Assembly (NCBI GenBank): GCA_023426265.1
Contig: JAFABA010000189.1
Coordinates: forward strand, 1-25,249
Reading direction: 5' to 3'
Length of the DNA: 25,249 bases
DNA from: Bacillota bacterium
Lineage (GTDB): Bacteria; Bacillota; Clostridia; Christensenellales; CAG-138
A model generated the notes under the pieces. The model was not told the origin of the DNA. It searched no databases and saw only the letters and a program-made list of their open reading frames with translations. The first letter of the stretch is position 1; every line of letters begins with the position of its first letter. The translations under genes were made by a program, and so were the position numbers. Shown here piece by piece: positions 1 to 7,370 of this stretch.

Positions 1-79
1 AACTGAACACGATAACCAGCAGCAGAATAAACCATGTGACAATCGGAATGCGTTTTAATGCCGCGCTCACTTTAACCAT
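1..79 (-). CDS. Sugar ABC transporter permease, N-terminal fragment (runs off the window)
   Basis: Only the first 26 codons are visible (MVKVSAALKRIPIVTWFILL...). They give a short basic N-terminus followed by the start of a hydrophobic segment, as at the N-terminus of RbsC/CUT2 permeases. The ATG (complement of 77-79) lies inside the last codons of the upstream ATPase gene, an 8-base overlap that implies translational coupling. Position after a binding protein and a two-domain ATPase supports the permease call; the rest of the protein cannot be seen. It would complete the transporter of the leftward sugar operon. Confidence 0.75.
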   Translation of the reverse strand, partial: MVKVSAALKRIPIVTWFILLLVIVFS

Positions 80-1595
80 GCTGACACTCCTCTTCCAAAG
101 CCCCCTCCATCGCATAGGAAATGATCAATTCCTGCGTGGCCTCGCTCGACCTTAACTCTTTGACAATTCTTCTGTTGCGCATGACATAGATTCTGTCGCT
201 CATCCCGATGATTTCCGGAAGCTCGGAGGAAATCATCAGTATGGCCTTCCCTTCCTTGACCAGTTCGTTCATCAGCGCGTAAATCTCGCCCTTTGCGCCC
301 ACGTCGATGCCGCGGGTCGGCTCATCGAATATAATAACGTCGGCCTTTGTGCACAGCCATTTTGCTAAGACCACCTTCTGCTGGTTCCCGCCGGACAGGT
401 TGCCCGCCAGCTGCTCCCTCGAAGGGGTAACGATATTGATGTCCTTGATATACTCATCAACGATCTTTTTCTCCGCCTTGGAGCGTATGAGCCCGCGCGC
501 ATGGAGCTTATCCATGCTTGCCATGACGATATTCTGAGAAATGGGCAGGATGAGCGACAGGCCCTGCCGCTTTCTGTCCTCCGGCAGCAGGGACAGTCCG
601 CTTTCAATCACCTGATGCGGAGTGAGATTCTTGCTGACTTCCTTCCCCAACAAATGAATGGTTCCGCTGTCATAAGAGTCCACATGGAACAGTGTGCGCG
701 CCAGCTCCGTCCTGCCCGCGCCGACAAGACCCGCAAGCCCTACGATTTCGCCCCGGCGCAGCTCCAGATTGATGTCGCAAAGCTTCTCTTTGGACGAATA
801 CAAATGTTCAACTTTTAATGCCATATCGCCGGGCGTCCGCTGCTCTTTTTTATAGAGGTCGGAAATCTCGCGGCCGACCATCAGCTTGACCATCTCGTCA
901 GTCGTTATGTCCTTGACGTCGCGCGTACAGATGTATTTTCCATCCCTGAGTATGGTTAATCGGTCGCCTATAATCGGGATCTCCTGCAGGCGGTGGGAAA
1001 TATAGATGATGCCTATCCCCTGCCTGGTCAGCGTCCGGACAATTTCAAACAGCTGCTCGATTTCGAGATCGGACAGCGATGCCGTCGGCTCGTCCATGAT
1101 CAATATCTTCAATTCATGCGTCAGAGCCTTCGCAACTTCAACCATTTGCTGCTGCGCAACGGTGATGGAATTTGCCAGCGCATGCGTATCAACATTCATT
1201 TTCATGTCGCCGAGAAGCCTCTTTGCCTTCTCGTGCATTTTTTTCTTGTCTATAAACACGCCGGATTTCCTTGGCATGTGGTCGATAAATATGTTTTCGG
1301 CAACTGTTAAATACGGTACCAGGTTGAATTCCTGATAGATGATGCCGATGCCGCTTTTTTGGGCCGCAATCGGATTAAAGCGCGTTACTTTTTTCCCCTC
1401 AATGAACAGCTCGCCGCCATCCGGAGAGTAAGCGCCCGCAAGGATTTTCATTAGCGTGGATTTACCGGCTCCGTTTTCGCCGATGAGCACATGCACTTCT
1501 CCGGGCTTCAGGTTGAAGTTCATATCGTCCAAGGCCTTCACGCCGGGAAAGACCTTGGTGATGTGCTGCATTTCCAGTAAATACTCATTTGCCAT
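72..1595 (-). CDS. Two-domain sugar ABC transporter ATPase (RbsA/MglA/CUT2 class)
   Basis: This cytoplasmic energy-coupling subunit of a CUT2 monosaccharide importer has two tandem nucleotide-binding domains in 507 residues, the usual family length. In domain 1 the Walker A is GENGAGKST (39-47), with a YQE Q-loop, an SITVAQQQMVEVAKAL signature region and Walker B ILIMDEPTAS. Domain 2 has the degenerate Walker A typical of this class (GLVGAGRTE), an intact LSGGNQQKV signature and Walker B IIFDEPTRGID. Upstream lies AAGGAATG as ribosome binding site. The gene is separated from its binding protein by a 410-base structured spacer and overlaps the permease start. Substrate cannot be read from the ATPase; the neighbouring rhaA suggests a deoxyhexose or pentose such as L-lyxose or L-rhamnose. 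Confidence 0.95.
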   Translation of the reverse strand: MANEYLLEMQHITKVFPGVKALDDMNFNLKPGEVHVLIGENGAGKSTLMKILAGAYSPDGGELFIEGKKVTRFNPIAAQKSGIGIIYQEFNLVPYLTVAENIFIDHMPRKSGVFIDKKKMHEKAKRLLGDMKMNVDTHALANSITVAQQQMVEVAKALTHELKILIMDEPTASLSDLEIEQLFEIVRTLTRQGIGIIYISHRLQEIPIIGDRLTILRDGKYICTRDVKDITTDEMVKLMVGREISDLYKKEQRTPGDMALKVEHLYSSKEKLCDINLELRRGEIVGLAGLVGAGRTELARTLFHVDSYDSGTIHLLGKEVSKNLTPHQVIESGLSLLPEDRKRQGLSLILPISQNIVMASMDKLHARGLIRSKAEKKIVDEYIKDINIVTPSREQLAGNLSGGNQQKVVLAKWLCTKADVIIFDEPTRGIDVGAKGEIYALMNELVKEGKAILMISSELPEIIGMSDRIYVMRNRRIVKELRSSEATQELIISYAMEGALEEECQHG

Positions 1596-1710
1596 AAGCT
1601 GTTCATTCCTTTTTCTGTGAATAACGCAAACGACTTTTTATGCGCGTCGGTTTCAAACAACCATTCAGAGGACAAGCCGAAGTGACAAAGAAAAGCTCCG
1701 GCCGTATACC

Positions 1711-1739
1711 ACTGATAAAGTCCTGCGTGCTTTATCAGT
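1711..1739. repeat. Hairpin, 10-bp perfect arms
   Basis: ACTGATAAAG (1711-1720) and CTTTATCAGT (1730-1739) are perfect inverted repeats around a 9-base loop. No T-run follows on either strand, so this is a stem-loop rather than a classic terminator. It is the last hairpin before the ATPase gene on the transcribed (minus) strand. Confidence 0.6.
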
Positions 1740-1755
1740 AGATTTTCTCAAGGTT

Positions 1756-1781
1756 AAAAGTGCGTTGTTACGCACTTTTTT
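1756..1781. terminator. Intrinsic terminator-like hairpin in the binding protein/ATPase spacer
   Basis: AAAAGTGCGT (1756-1765) pairs with ACGCACTTTT (1770-1779) around a TGTT tetraloop. On the plus strand it is followed by six T in all; on the minus strand, the direction of the operon, it is followed by only four T. It could act as a partial terminator that lowers ATPase and permease expression relative to the binding protein, or as a terminator for an unidentified plus-strand transcript. Confidence 0.55.
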
Positions 1782-1785
1782 GCGC

Positions 1786-1812
1786 AAATCTGACACGCAT
1801 GTCGTCAGATTT
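1786..1812. repeat. Hairpin, 9-bp perfect arms
   Basis: AAATCTGAC (1786-1794) and GTCAGATTT (1804-1812) form a perfect inverted repeat with a 9-base loop. It sits directly beside the terminator-like hairpin at 1756-1781 and is part of a series of structures in the spacer between the binding protein and ATPase genes. Confidence 0.55.
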
Positions 1813-1842
1813 GATTAAATGTGGGCTTTTTCGCAGGGAAGC

Positions 1843-1898
1843 GGGTTCGGCGGTTCGTATGAACCGAAAATCGATCCTGCGAACCGATTTTAGAACCC
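1843..1898 (-). other. Predicted three-way-junction RNA element in the spacer
   Basis: Read on the minus strand, GGGTTC (1898-1893) pairs with GAACCC (1848-1843) and encloses two adjacent hairpins. The first is AAAATCG...CGATTTT (1891-1885 with 1873-1867, 11-base loop) and the second is CGGTTC-ATAC-GAACCG (1866-1851). All three helices are perfect, with only 1, 0 and 2 unpaired junction bases. The element lies between the binding protein stop and the ATPase start of one operon, so it is probably transcribed. Its function is unknown; mRNA stabilisation or attenuation are possibilities. A DNA operator is an alternative reading of the CGGTTC/GAACCG palindrome. Confidence 0.45.
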
Positions 1899-1969
1899 TG
1901 GATCCTTTGCTGCGATCCCCCACACCCCCAAGAGATGAAATTTATCAGCAAACCGGAGCTTGGGAGAAG

Positions 1970-1995
1970 GGCGCAGCCGCCCGCACGGCTGCGCC
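1970..1995 (-). other. GC-rich 3' stem-loop after the binding protein gene
   Basis: GGCGCAGCCG (1970-1979) and CGGCTGCGCC (1986-1995) are perfect 10-bp arms with a 6-base loop, starting 10 bases after the binding protein stop. No T-run follows on the minus strand (CTTCTCCC), so it looks like a hairpin that protects the 3' end of the binding protein message rather than a full terminator. Confidence 0.6.
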
Positions 1996-2005
1996 GGACA
2001 ATGTC

Positions 2006-3103
2006 TTATCTGGTCTGCAGCGCCGCGGGACGCTCGTCCATCTGCTTGAGATTGCTCTTTGTTACGATGGTGATGGGGCAGTTGATGAGGCGCGGAACAC
2101 TTTCGCCGTTGAGCGCTTTGACTGCTGCCACAACGCTCAAATAAGCCTGCTCATAGACGCCCTGGGACACCGTGAACGCTTCGGAACCGTTCTCGACAGC
2201 GGCATACTGGGGCTCCTGTACGTCAAAGCCGCTCACCAATATCTTGCCTTCTTTTCCTGCCGCCTTAACGGCTTCCACAGCGCCTTCCGCCTGGTTGCCG
2301 CCAACCGAGACGATAGCGGTGAGGTCGTCGCCCCACTTGGTGATATAGTCTTCCGCGAGCTTGCGTCCTTCGTCGATCAGCCACTTCGTAACGCCTGTTT
2401 CCACAACAACGTCCGGATACTGCTCTTTAAACCGGTCAACGCATGCCTGCGTCCTGAGATCCGAGGTTGCCTGGCCGGGAACGCCTTCCATGACAAGGAC
2501 CTGGCCTTTTCCACCGATGAGTTCCGCCATCATGTCGGCGATCATTTCGCCCACCTTGGTATTGTCAACGCCCACGTAGGTCAGGTAATCTACATCCGAC
2601 GGCCCCATGGTGTTATCGTAAATGACCGGGATGCCCGCATTGATCAGATCCTGAACTGGGCCTTTGACGGCTTCGGTGTTGGCGGGCGCAAGCACGACCG
2701 CGTCAACGCCGGTGGTGATCAGGTCTTCGAGAATCCTCTTTTGCTCTTCCACATTATCCGCTTTGCTGGGCGAGTAATCAAGAATTTTCACGCCGAGCGC
2801 TTCGCCTGCCTTCTTGGCGGCGATGATGTGGGACTCCCAAACGGGGATAGCCGCGCTCTTGACAACGACCGCAATGGTGTATTCCCTGGCAGGAACCACT
2901 TTATAGCCGAAATCGGCTGCGTCTACGCTGCCCTCAGAGCCTACCATCACGATTTTCTTGGGTCCTTCCTTGGCCGATTCCGGCTGACCGGGCGCTTCGG
3001 CCCTGGGCGCATCCGTCGCAGACGCCGGCTGCTCCGGCTTGCCGCACGCAAATGCAAAGGGCGCCATCATAACGACCAGGAACATGCATAACAACTTCTT
3101 CAT
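2006..3103 (-). CDS. Sugar-binding lipoprotein of the ABC transporter (periplasmic-binding-protein type 1 fold)
   Basis: A 365-residue extracytoplasmic solute-binding protein, anchored as a lipoprotein. The N-terminus MKKLLCMFLVVMMAPFAFAC is a lipoprotein signal with the lipidated cysteine at residue 20, followed by a P/A/E-rich linker to about residue 50. The mature domain begins near YTIAVVVKS and carries the layout of the RbsB-like family: VDAVVLAPANTEAV, AGIPVIYDNT, VGVDNTKVGEM, TAIVSVGGNQAEGAV and VSGFDVQE segments. A strong AGGAGGG ribosome binding site sits 10 bases before the ATG. The gene is bracketed by hairpins (3181-3198 upstream, 1970-1995 downstream) and followed by the ATPase, the usual arrangement for over-expressing the binding protein. 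Ligand unknown; the operon points to L-lyxose, L-rhamnose or a related aldose. Confidence 0.93.
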   Translation of the reverse strand: MKKLLCMFLVVMMAPFAFACGKPEQPASATDAPRAEAPGQPESAKEGPKKIVMVGSEGSVDAADFGYKVVPAREYTIAVVVKSAAIPVWESHIIAAKKAGEALGVKILDYSPSKADNVEEQKRILEDLITTGVDAVVLAPANTEAVKGPVQDLINAGIPVIYDNTMGPSDVDYLTYVGVDNTKVGEMIADMMAELIGGKGQVLVMEGVPGQATSDLRTQACVDRFKEQYPDVVVETGVTKWLIDEGRKLAEDYITKWGDDLTAIVSVGGNQAEGAVEAVKAAGKEGKILVSGFDVQEPQYAAVENGSEAFTVSQGVYEQAYLSVVAAVKALNGESVPRLINCPITIVTKSNLKQMDERPAALQTR

Positions 3104-3180
3104 TCTTTTCGTTCCCTCCTAATTTTATCGGCTGCTTGAAAATGAAACGCGTGCTGAAATGTCGCCTCATTCCCAAATTC

Positions 3181-3198
3181 TTCAGGCCGGGGCCTGAA
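3181..3198. repeat. Palindromic hairpin between the transducer-like gene and the binding protein gene
   Basis: TTCAGGCC (3181-3188) and GGCCTGAA (3191-3198) flank a GG pair, giving a compact stem-loop. It lies 15 bases downstream of the transducer-like gene stop and ahead of the binding protein gene. On the plus strand AAAACTTTTT follows; on the minus strand there is no T-run, so in the operon direction it is more likely an RNA processing or stability hairpin. Confidence 0.45.
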
Positions 3199-3212
3199 AA
3201 CTTTTTGTTCGT

Positions 3213-3584
3213 TCAGGAAAGCGGGAACGCCAGCGTGGTCATCTGGCTGTTTGCGCTTTGGGTGGTATCCACGCGCGTATATTGGACCACAACAGGCGCG
3301 GACGCATGGATCATCGCCGCATAAGGAGTGCCGCGGGGAATGTGCGCTCCGCTCGCGTCGGTCAGGCGATCCATGCGTATGTGATGCGTTCTCTGCGCCG
3401 CGCAGATGACGGAATATCCGCCGCGGGGCGCACGGTCTTCATAATACAGAGTAAGTTCCAGTTTGCATTCCTCATCGGACGTATTCAAAACGCATATGGA
3501 CTCGTGGCTGACGTAATGCCCTTCGGAGGTGATTTCCGGCCAATACATATCTGGAATGAGCCAAGTGGTCTTACCGATGGTCAT
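3213..3584 (-). CDS. Anabaena sensory rhodopsin transducer (ASRT)-like small protein
   Basis: A 123-residue soluble protein matching from memory the ASRT family (PF07100) along its length. The family landmarks are IGKTTWLIPD at the N-terminus, SHESICVLNTSDE (26-38), LTLYYEDRAP (45-53), a RTHHIRMDRLTD stretch (65-76), and the C-terminal VVVQYTRVDTTQSANS (98-113). Family members are small beta-sandwich proteins. The Anabaena one couples to a sensory rhodopsin, and comparative genomics has proposed the wider family to be small-molecule, probably sugar-binding, modules. No rhodopsin or photoreceptor is present here; the gene sits between rhaA and the sugar-binding lipoprotein. The ATG at 3584 is chosen because AAGGAG lies 6 bases upstream; an in-frame ATG at 3638 lacks such a site and adds 18 residues foreign to the family. 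Role inferred: sugar sensing or binding in this operon. Confidence 0.85.
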   Translation of the reverse strand: MTIGKTTWLIPDMYWPEITSEGHYVSHESICVLNTSDEECKLELTLYYEDRAPRGGYSVICAAQRTHHIRMDRLTDASGAHIPRGTPYAAMIHASAPVVVQYTRVDTTQSANSQMTTLAFPLS

Positions 3585-3667
3585 TTGTATCTCCTTAACG
3601 GTTGAAAGATAATGCGTCAAAACCGCCGTTTGCGGCATTGCGGACGGAACGGGATAACAGGCTCTTT

Positions 3668-4927
3668 TTAGCGCCGGGACAAGACCCTGCGCTCATAGTC
3701 TTTTACCCGTTCGATCCATTTGCGCCCCACGGGAACGCCCGAGACCATGCAGTAGTAATCCCATACGGCCGAGAAGGGCAGGGATTTGTTTTCTTCGAGC
3801 AGCGCCAGGCGCGATGTAAAATCGCCCGCGCTTTCCGCGTCGCGCCCGTCCTGAAGCGACGCCAGGCACGCATTGAGAATGGCCTTCCTTGGGTTGCGCG
3901 TGCCAATCACCCACGCCGCAATGCGGTTGATGGACGCATCAAAATAATCCAGGCCGATATGCACCTTGTTCTCATACCCGTTGTGGATGATCTCGTTCAT
4001 GATGTGCTGCAGCTCGTCATCCCAGACGACCACATGGTCGCTGTCCCAGCGCACGCCGCGGCTGACATGAAGCATGATGCCCTCCACAAAGGGCGCAATC
4101 GCCGTCAGCTTGGAGGCGATGGACTCCGTCGGGTGAAAATGCCCCGCGTCCAAGCATACGTACTTGTTGTTTTTCATGCAATAGCTGAGCGCAAGCTCAT
4201 GGCTCACGACTGTATAGCTTTCAATGCCAAAGCCAAAGAGCTTGCTTTCCAGAGAATCCACTTCGTACTTGGGATCGATCTTTGCCGCGAATATCTCATC
4301 CAGAGATTCGATCATACGAAGGCGCGGCGCCGCCGTATCGGCGGGAATATCCTTGTAGCCGTCGGGCATCCAGAAGTTTGTGATACAGGGCGTGCCCAAC
4401 TGCTTTCCGAATTCGGCGCCGATTTCCCGGCAGCGCTTTGCATGCTCCACCCAGAACTTTCTCGTGCCTGCGTCGGCGCTTGCCAGAGAAAAGTCGCCGT
4501 CCATCCTGGGGTGCGAGAAAAACGTCGGGTTGAAATCCAGCTGCAAGCCCCGCGCTTTCGCCCAATCCACCCAGTTTTGGAACAGCTCAATGGTATAGGC
4601 GTCGCGGTCCACCTTTTTGCCGTTGGGTTCGGCATGGCAGGAGTGCAGCGCAATCCGGAGCTTGCCGGGAATCAATGAAATGGCCTCGGTAATATCCGCG
4701 CGCAGCTCATCCGCCGTACGCGCGCGCCCCGGATAATTGCCGGTGGTGGCAATTCCGCCCGTCAGCGCGCCGGTGCCATCAAACCCGATCAGGTCGTCGC
4801 CCTGCCAGCTGTGCATGGAAATCGGTACGGCATCGGCACGTTTGATTGCCGCATCGGTATCAACGCCGTTGGCCGCATACACCTCTCTGGCATATGCATA
4901 ACCCTGCAAAATAGTCTGTTCGTTCAT
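3668..4927 (-). CDS. rhaA: L-rhamnose isomerase
   Basis: A cytoplasmic metal-dependent aldose-ketose isomerase (EC 5.3.1.14) converting L-rhamnose to L-rhamnulose. The family also isomerises L-lyxose to L-xylulose and other aldoses. The 419 residues equal the length of E. coli RhaA. Landmarks are SMHSWQGDDLIGFD (37-50), GNYPGRARTADELR (63-76), the ESKLFGFGIESYTVVSHE segment (227-244), CLDAGHFHPTESIAS (258-272), HVSRGVRWDSDHVV (287-300) and GLDYFDASINRIAAW (325-339). These hold the metal-binding Glu, Asp and His residues of the family. AAGGAG precedes the ATG. The gene is followed by the ASRT-like gene. No rhamnulose-1-phosphate aldolase is in the window, and the kinase and epimerases present fit L-xylulose, so L-lyxose is the better candidate substrate. 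Confidence 0.97.
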   Translation of the reverse strand: MNEQTILQGYAYAREVYAANGVDTDAAIKRADAVPISMHSWQGDDLIGFDGTGALTGGIATTGNYPGRARTADELRADITEAISLIPGKLRIALHSCHAEPNGKKVDRDAYTIELFQNWVDWAKARGLQLDFNPTFFSHPRMDGDFSLASADAGTRKFWVEHAKRCREIGAEFGKQLGTPCITNFWMPDGYKDIPADTAAPRLRMIESLDEIFAAKIDPKYEVDSLESKLFGFGIESYTVVSHELALSYCMKNNKYVCLDAGHFHPTESIASKLTAIAPFVEGIMLHVSRGVRWDSDHVVVWDDELQHIMNEIIHNGYENKVHIGLDYFDASINRIAAWVIGTRNPRKAILNACLASLQDGRDAESAGDFTSRLALLEENKSLPFSAVWDYYCMVSGVPVGRKWIERVKDYERRVLSRR

Positions 4928-4955
4928 AATAACTCCTTACTGCCCGAAGGTGCGG

Positions 4956-5939
4956 TTACTTCCAATAGACGAATTTTTTGAGCTGCGCGAACTTTTCAAC
5001 TGTGTCCTCCGGTATGGGCTTGTCCAGGCAATCGAGGCACTGGGCCAGGTGATCCATATTATCAAAGGATGCGATCGGAACGGACGGGAACAGCTTTTCC
5101 GCCATGATGTACATGTACGAAAGATCCATGTACGTGTATTTCCCCTGCGCAACGATGGATTTGGCGAGCTCGTAGATCGCGTCGTTGGAGGGGCTTTCAT
5201 AAACCTCCGTAACGCTGGCGGGCAGATTTTCGCCCGTGGCCCGGCGCGCAAAGTACCCTTTGGCGATGGACATATACGCCATGACGTTCATGCCGGTTTC
5301 CGCGTGATATGCACGCGTTTCTTCGTCCATGAGTATGAACGTCTTATCGGGCAGGTTGTAGAAGTTGACGTCCGCCAGACTCCACATCAGCTGATTGCAG
5401 CTGAAGCCTTGAAGCCCGTGCGCCTTACAATAGGCCTGCGCTTCCTTGATGCGGGGCAGCGCCCAGTTGGAACAGCCGTAATAACGGAGTTTCCCCGCTT
5501 TGCGCGCGTCATCGAGGCATTCCATGATTTCAGCCACCGGCGTATTCGGATCGTCCCGATGCAGAAAATACAGGTCGATATAGTCGGTGCTCAAGTATTC
5601 AAGGCTTTCATTGATATCCTTATCGATGCATTTCCGGTTGACCCGGGGGATATCCATAAAGCCCCAGTCCGGGTGTGCGCCCTTGGTGGCAAGAACAACT
5701 TCGCCGCGGCGGCCGTTTTCCTTGAACCATTTGCCGATGACACGCTCGCTGATGCACCTGGGGCCGTCTCCCCAATCGCCGTAGATATGGGCGGTGTCTA
5801 TAAAATTGCCGCCCGCGGCGAGGTACGCGCTGATCTGCGCCTTAGCGTCCTGCTCGGACATCGTTGTGCCGTAATTCACCGTGCCAAGACAAACAGGCGA
5901 TACGCTAAGATCGGTATGATTAAACTTGATCTGCTTCAT
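4956..5939 (-). CDS. Aldo/keto reductase
   Basis: A 327-residue NAD(P)H-dependent carbonyl oxidoreductase of the aldo/keto reductase superfamily with the full catalytic tetrad visible: Asp48 (NFIDTA), Tyr53 (HIYG), Lys86 (LATKG) and His127 (YFLHRDD). The SNW motif after KLRYYG and a C-terminal cofactor-binding region (VPIASFDNMDHLAQCL) fit the family. The ATG at 5939 is preferred because AAAGGAG lies 7 bases upstream; in-frame ATGs further upstream are too close to, or beyond, this site. It lies 28 bases before rhaA and 36 bases after the flavin oxidoreductase stop, so the genes are co-transcribed. It may interconvert an aldose or ketose with its alditol or oxidised form, but the substrate is not readable. 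Confidence 0.9.
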   Translation of the reverse strand: MKQIKFNHTDLSVSPVCLGTVNYGTTMSEQDAKAQISAYLAAGGNFIDTAHIYGDWGDGPRCISERVIGKWFKENGRRGEVVLATKGAHPDWGFMDIPRVNRKCIDKDINESLEYLSTDYIDLYFLHRDDPNTPVAEIMECLDDARKAGKLRYYGCSNWALPRIKEAQAYCKAHGLQGFSCNQLMWSLADVNFYNLPDKTFILMDEETRAYHAETGMNVMAYMSIAKGYFARRATGENLPASVTEVYESPSNDAIYELAKSIVAQGKYTYMDLSYMYIMAEKLFPSVPIASFDNMDHLAQCLDCLDKPIPEDTVEKFAQLKKFVYWK

Positions 5940-5975
5940 ATACATTCTCCTTTGCAAAAGCGCCCAAGGTTTCAA

Positions 5976-7343
5976 TCACTGCTGCTTCAGAACATATTTC
6001 CGGTAAAGAGGCAAATAGACCTCCTGATCGCGGATGACGCAGCCGCTCTGCACATGCCCTTTTTGGATCAGGTCGTAGCACTTATCGCACGTGATGCAGC
6101 ATTTGGAGCGAACCATATTGCCCGTCTTCATGATGTCCTCGGCAAAATCCGGATAGGCAAATCCTTGGCGGCCAAAGCCCGCCAAATCGAACCAGCCTTC
6201 CTGAATGCAGCCTGCCGCAACCGCGCCGCCGAAATTTTCGAGCCATGTGAGACCCGTGCAGACAAACGTGCCGCCGGGTACGGCTTCCTTGATGCGGCGG
6301 GTCATATCGAACAGCGCATACACGCCCTTATAGGGCTCGATAATCGCATCCTCTTCGAGTTCGGCCAAATATCCGCGGCCGGTGGGCTGGTACCGGGGCA
6401 TCATGGTGGACAGGTTGATAAGGTCCACGCCCTCCGCAACCAGCATGTTGCACAGTTTGATGACCTCGGTAGGATCGGGTTCCATAACGCCTTCCTCCTG
6501 CTTCATGCCCCAGCCGTGCGGCCAGGGGATACAGTCGTATGCATTGAGGCGCACGCAGATATCGATCTTGTCCCCGCAGCGTTCCTTGATGCCATGGATG
6601 ATATCGAACGTCGCGCGGGTACGGTTTTCAAAGCTTCCGCCGTATTTGCCTGGGCGGTTGTATGCAGCCAGCAGTTCGCGGAGGATGTATTCGTGGCAGA
6701 TTTTTACGTCAACGGAATCAAACCCGCATTCCACAGCCAGTTCCGCACCGTGGATGAAGCCTTCCACGATCTCTTCGATCTTCTCGTCGGTCGCGAACGT
6801 GATCTCGCCCGATTGCCCGTCGATGGAATTGTGATGATCAATGTAGGGGTTTGCTACCACGGCCAGCGGTGTGGACTTCCACTCCGCGTTGGTGCTGCGC
6901 CGGCCGGAATGGGTCAGCTGCAATACGTTGTAGGGCTTTCTTCCATACTTTGCAATGGCGGCTGCGTCGCTTTCCTCTACAAGACGCCTGATTTCGGGAA
7001 CAGTTTCTTTCTTAATAATCATCTGCAGGGGGTTGCAGCGCCCGTCGTCGGCAACCGTGATGGACTCGTACCAGATCAGGCCCGCGCCGCCCTCGGCATA
7101 CCTCTTATAACGGCGGAATATCAGATCCGAAGGGTTGCCGTCCTCGGTTCCGTCAAAGCCTTCCAGCGGCTGAATGACCATACGGTTGGGAATCACATGG
7201 CCGTTGGCCAGGGTGACGGGTTCCATCAGGATGGAGACATCATCCGAAATCGGGAAGTTCAGGCCATCCGCAGCCATTGCGGCGCTAAAATCGGCATTCG
7301 TTTTGAAAGTCCCGAACTTGTAAGGTTTACATACTTTCTTCAT
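5976..7343 (-). CDS. NADH:flavin oxidoreductase (old yellow enzyme/2,4-dienoyl-CoA reductase N-terminal type) with Fe-S cysteines
   Basis: A 455-residue FMN TIM-barrel ene-reductase-like enzyme. Visible motifs are the QLTHSGR substrate/FMN loop (His145, Arg148), the barrel segment around HEYILRELLAAYNRPGKYGG (217-236) followed by SFENR, and a glycine-rich flavin phosphate-binding stretch near DLAGFGR (386-392). The C-terminal part has Cys416-x2-Cys419-x2-Cys422-x12-Cys435, close to the [4Fe-4S] motif of FadH/trimethylamine dehydrogenase-type enzymes. The C-terminal FAD/NAD(P)H domain of those 650-700-residue proteins is absent, so electrons must come from another partner or directly from NAD(P)H. 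AGGAG precedes the ATG. It is the second gene of the leftward operon, between the cupin and the aldo/keto reductase. The substrate is unknown; an unsaturated or keto sugar derivative or a plant aglycone could fit. Confidence 0.9.
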   Translation of the reverse strand: MKKVCKPYKFGTFKTNADFSAAMAADGLNFPISDDVSILMEPVTLANGHVIPNRMVIQPLEGFDGTEDGNPSDLIFRRYKRYAEGGAGLIWYESITVADDGRCNPLQMIIKKETVPEIRRLVEESDAAAIAKYGRKPYNVLQLTHSGRRSTNAEWKSTPLAVVANPYIDHHNSIDGQSGEITFATDEKIEEIVEGFIHGAELAVECGFDSVDVKICHEYILRELLAAYNRPGKYGGSFENRTRATFDIIHGIKERCGDKIDICVRLNAYDCIPWPHGWGMKQEEGVMEPDPTEVIKLCNMLVAEGVDLINLSTMMPRYQPTGRGYLAELEEDAIIEPYKGVYALFDMTRRIKEAVPGGTFVCTGLTWLENFGGAVAAGCIQEGWFDLAGFGRQGFAYPDFAEDIMKTGNMVRSKCCITCDKCYDLIQKGHVQSGCVIRDQEVYLPLYRKYVLKQQ

Positions 7344-7370
7344 AACAACGCTCCTGTCTTTTGGTATCGG

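Noticed and set aside
1760..3091. A 443-codon open frame on the plus strand
   Set aside because: It is antisense to the binding-protein gene, starts inside the terminator-like hairpin, and its translation resembles no family; the minus-strand lipoprotein is the real gene.
3585..3638. An 18-residue N-terminal extension of the ASRT-like protein
   Set aside because: AAGGAG stands directly before the internal ATG at 3584, the upstream ATG has no site, and the family begins at the TIGKTTW segment.
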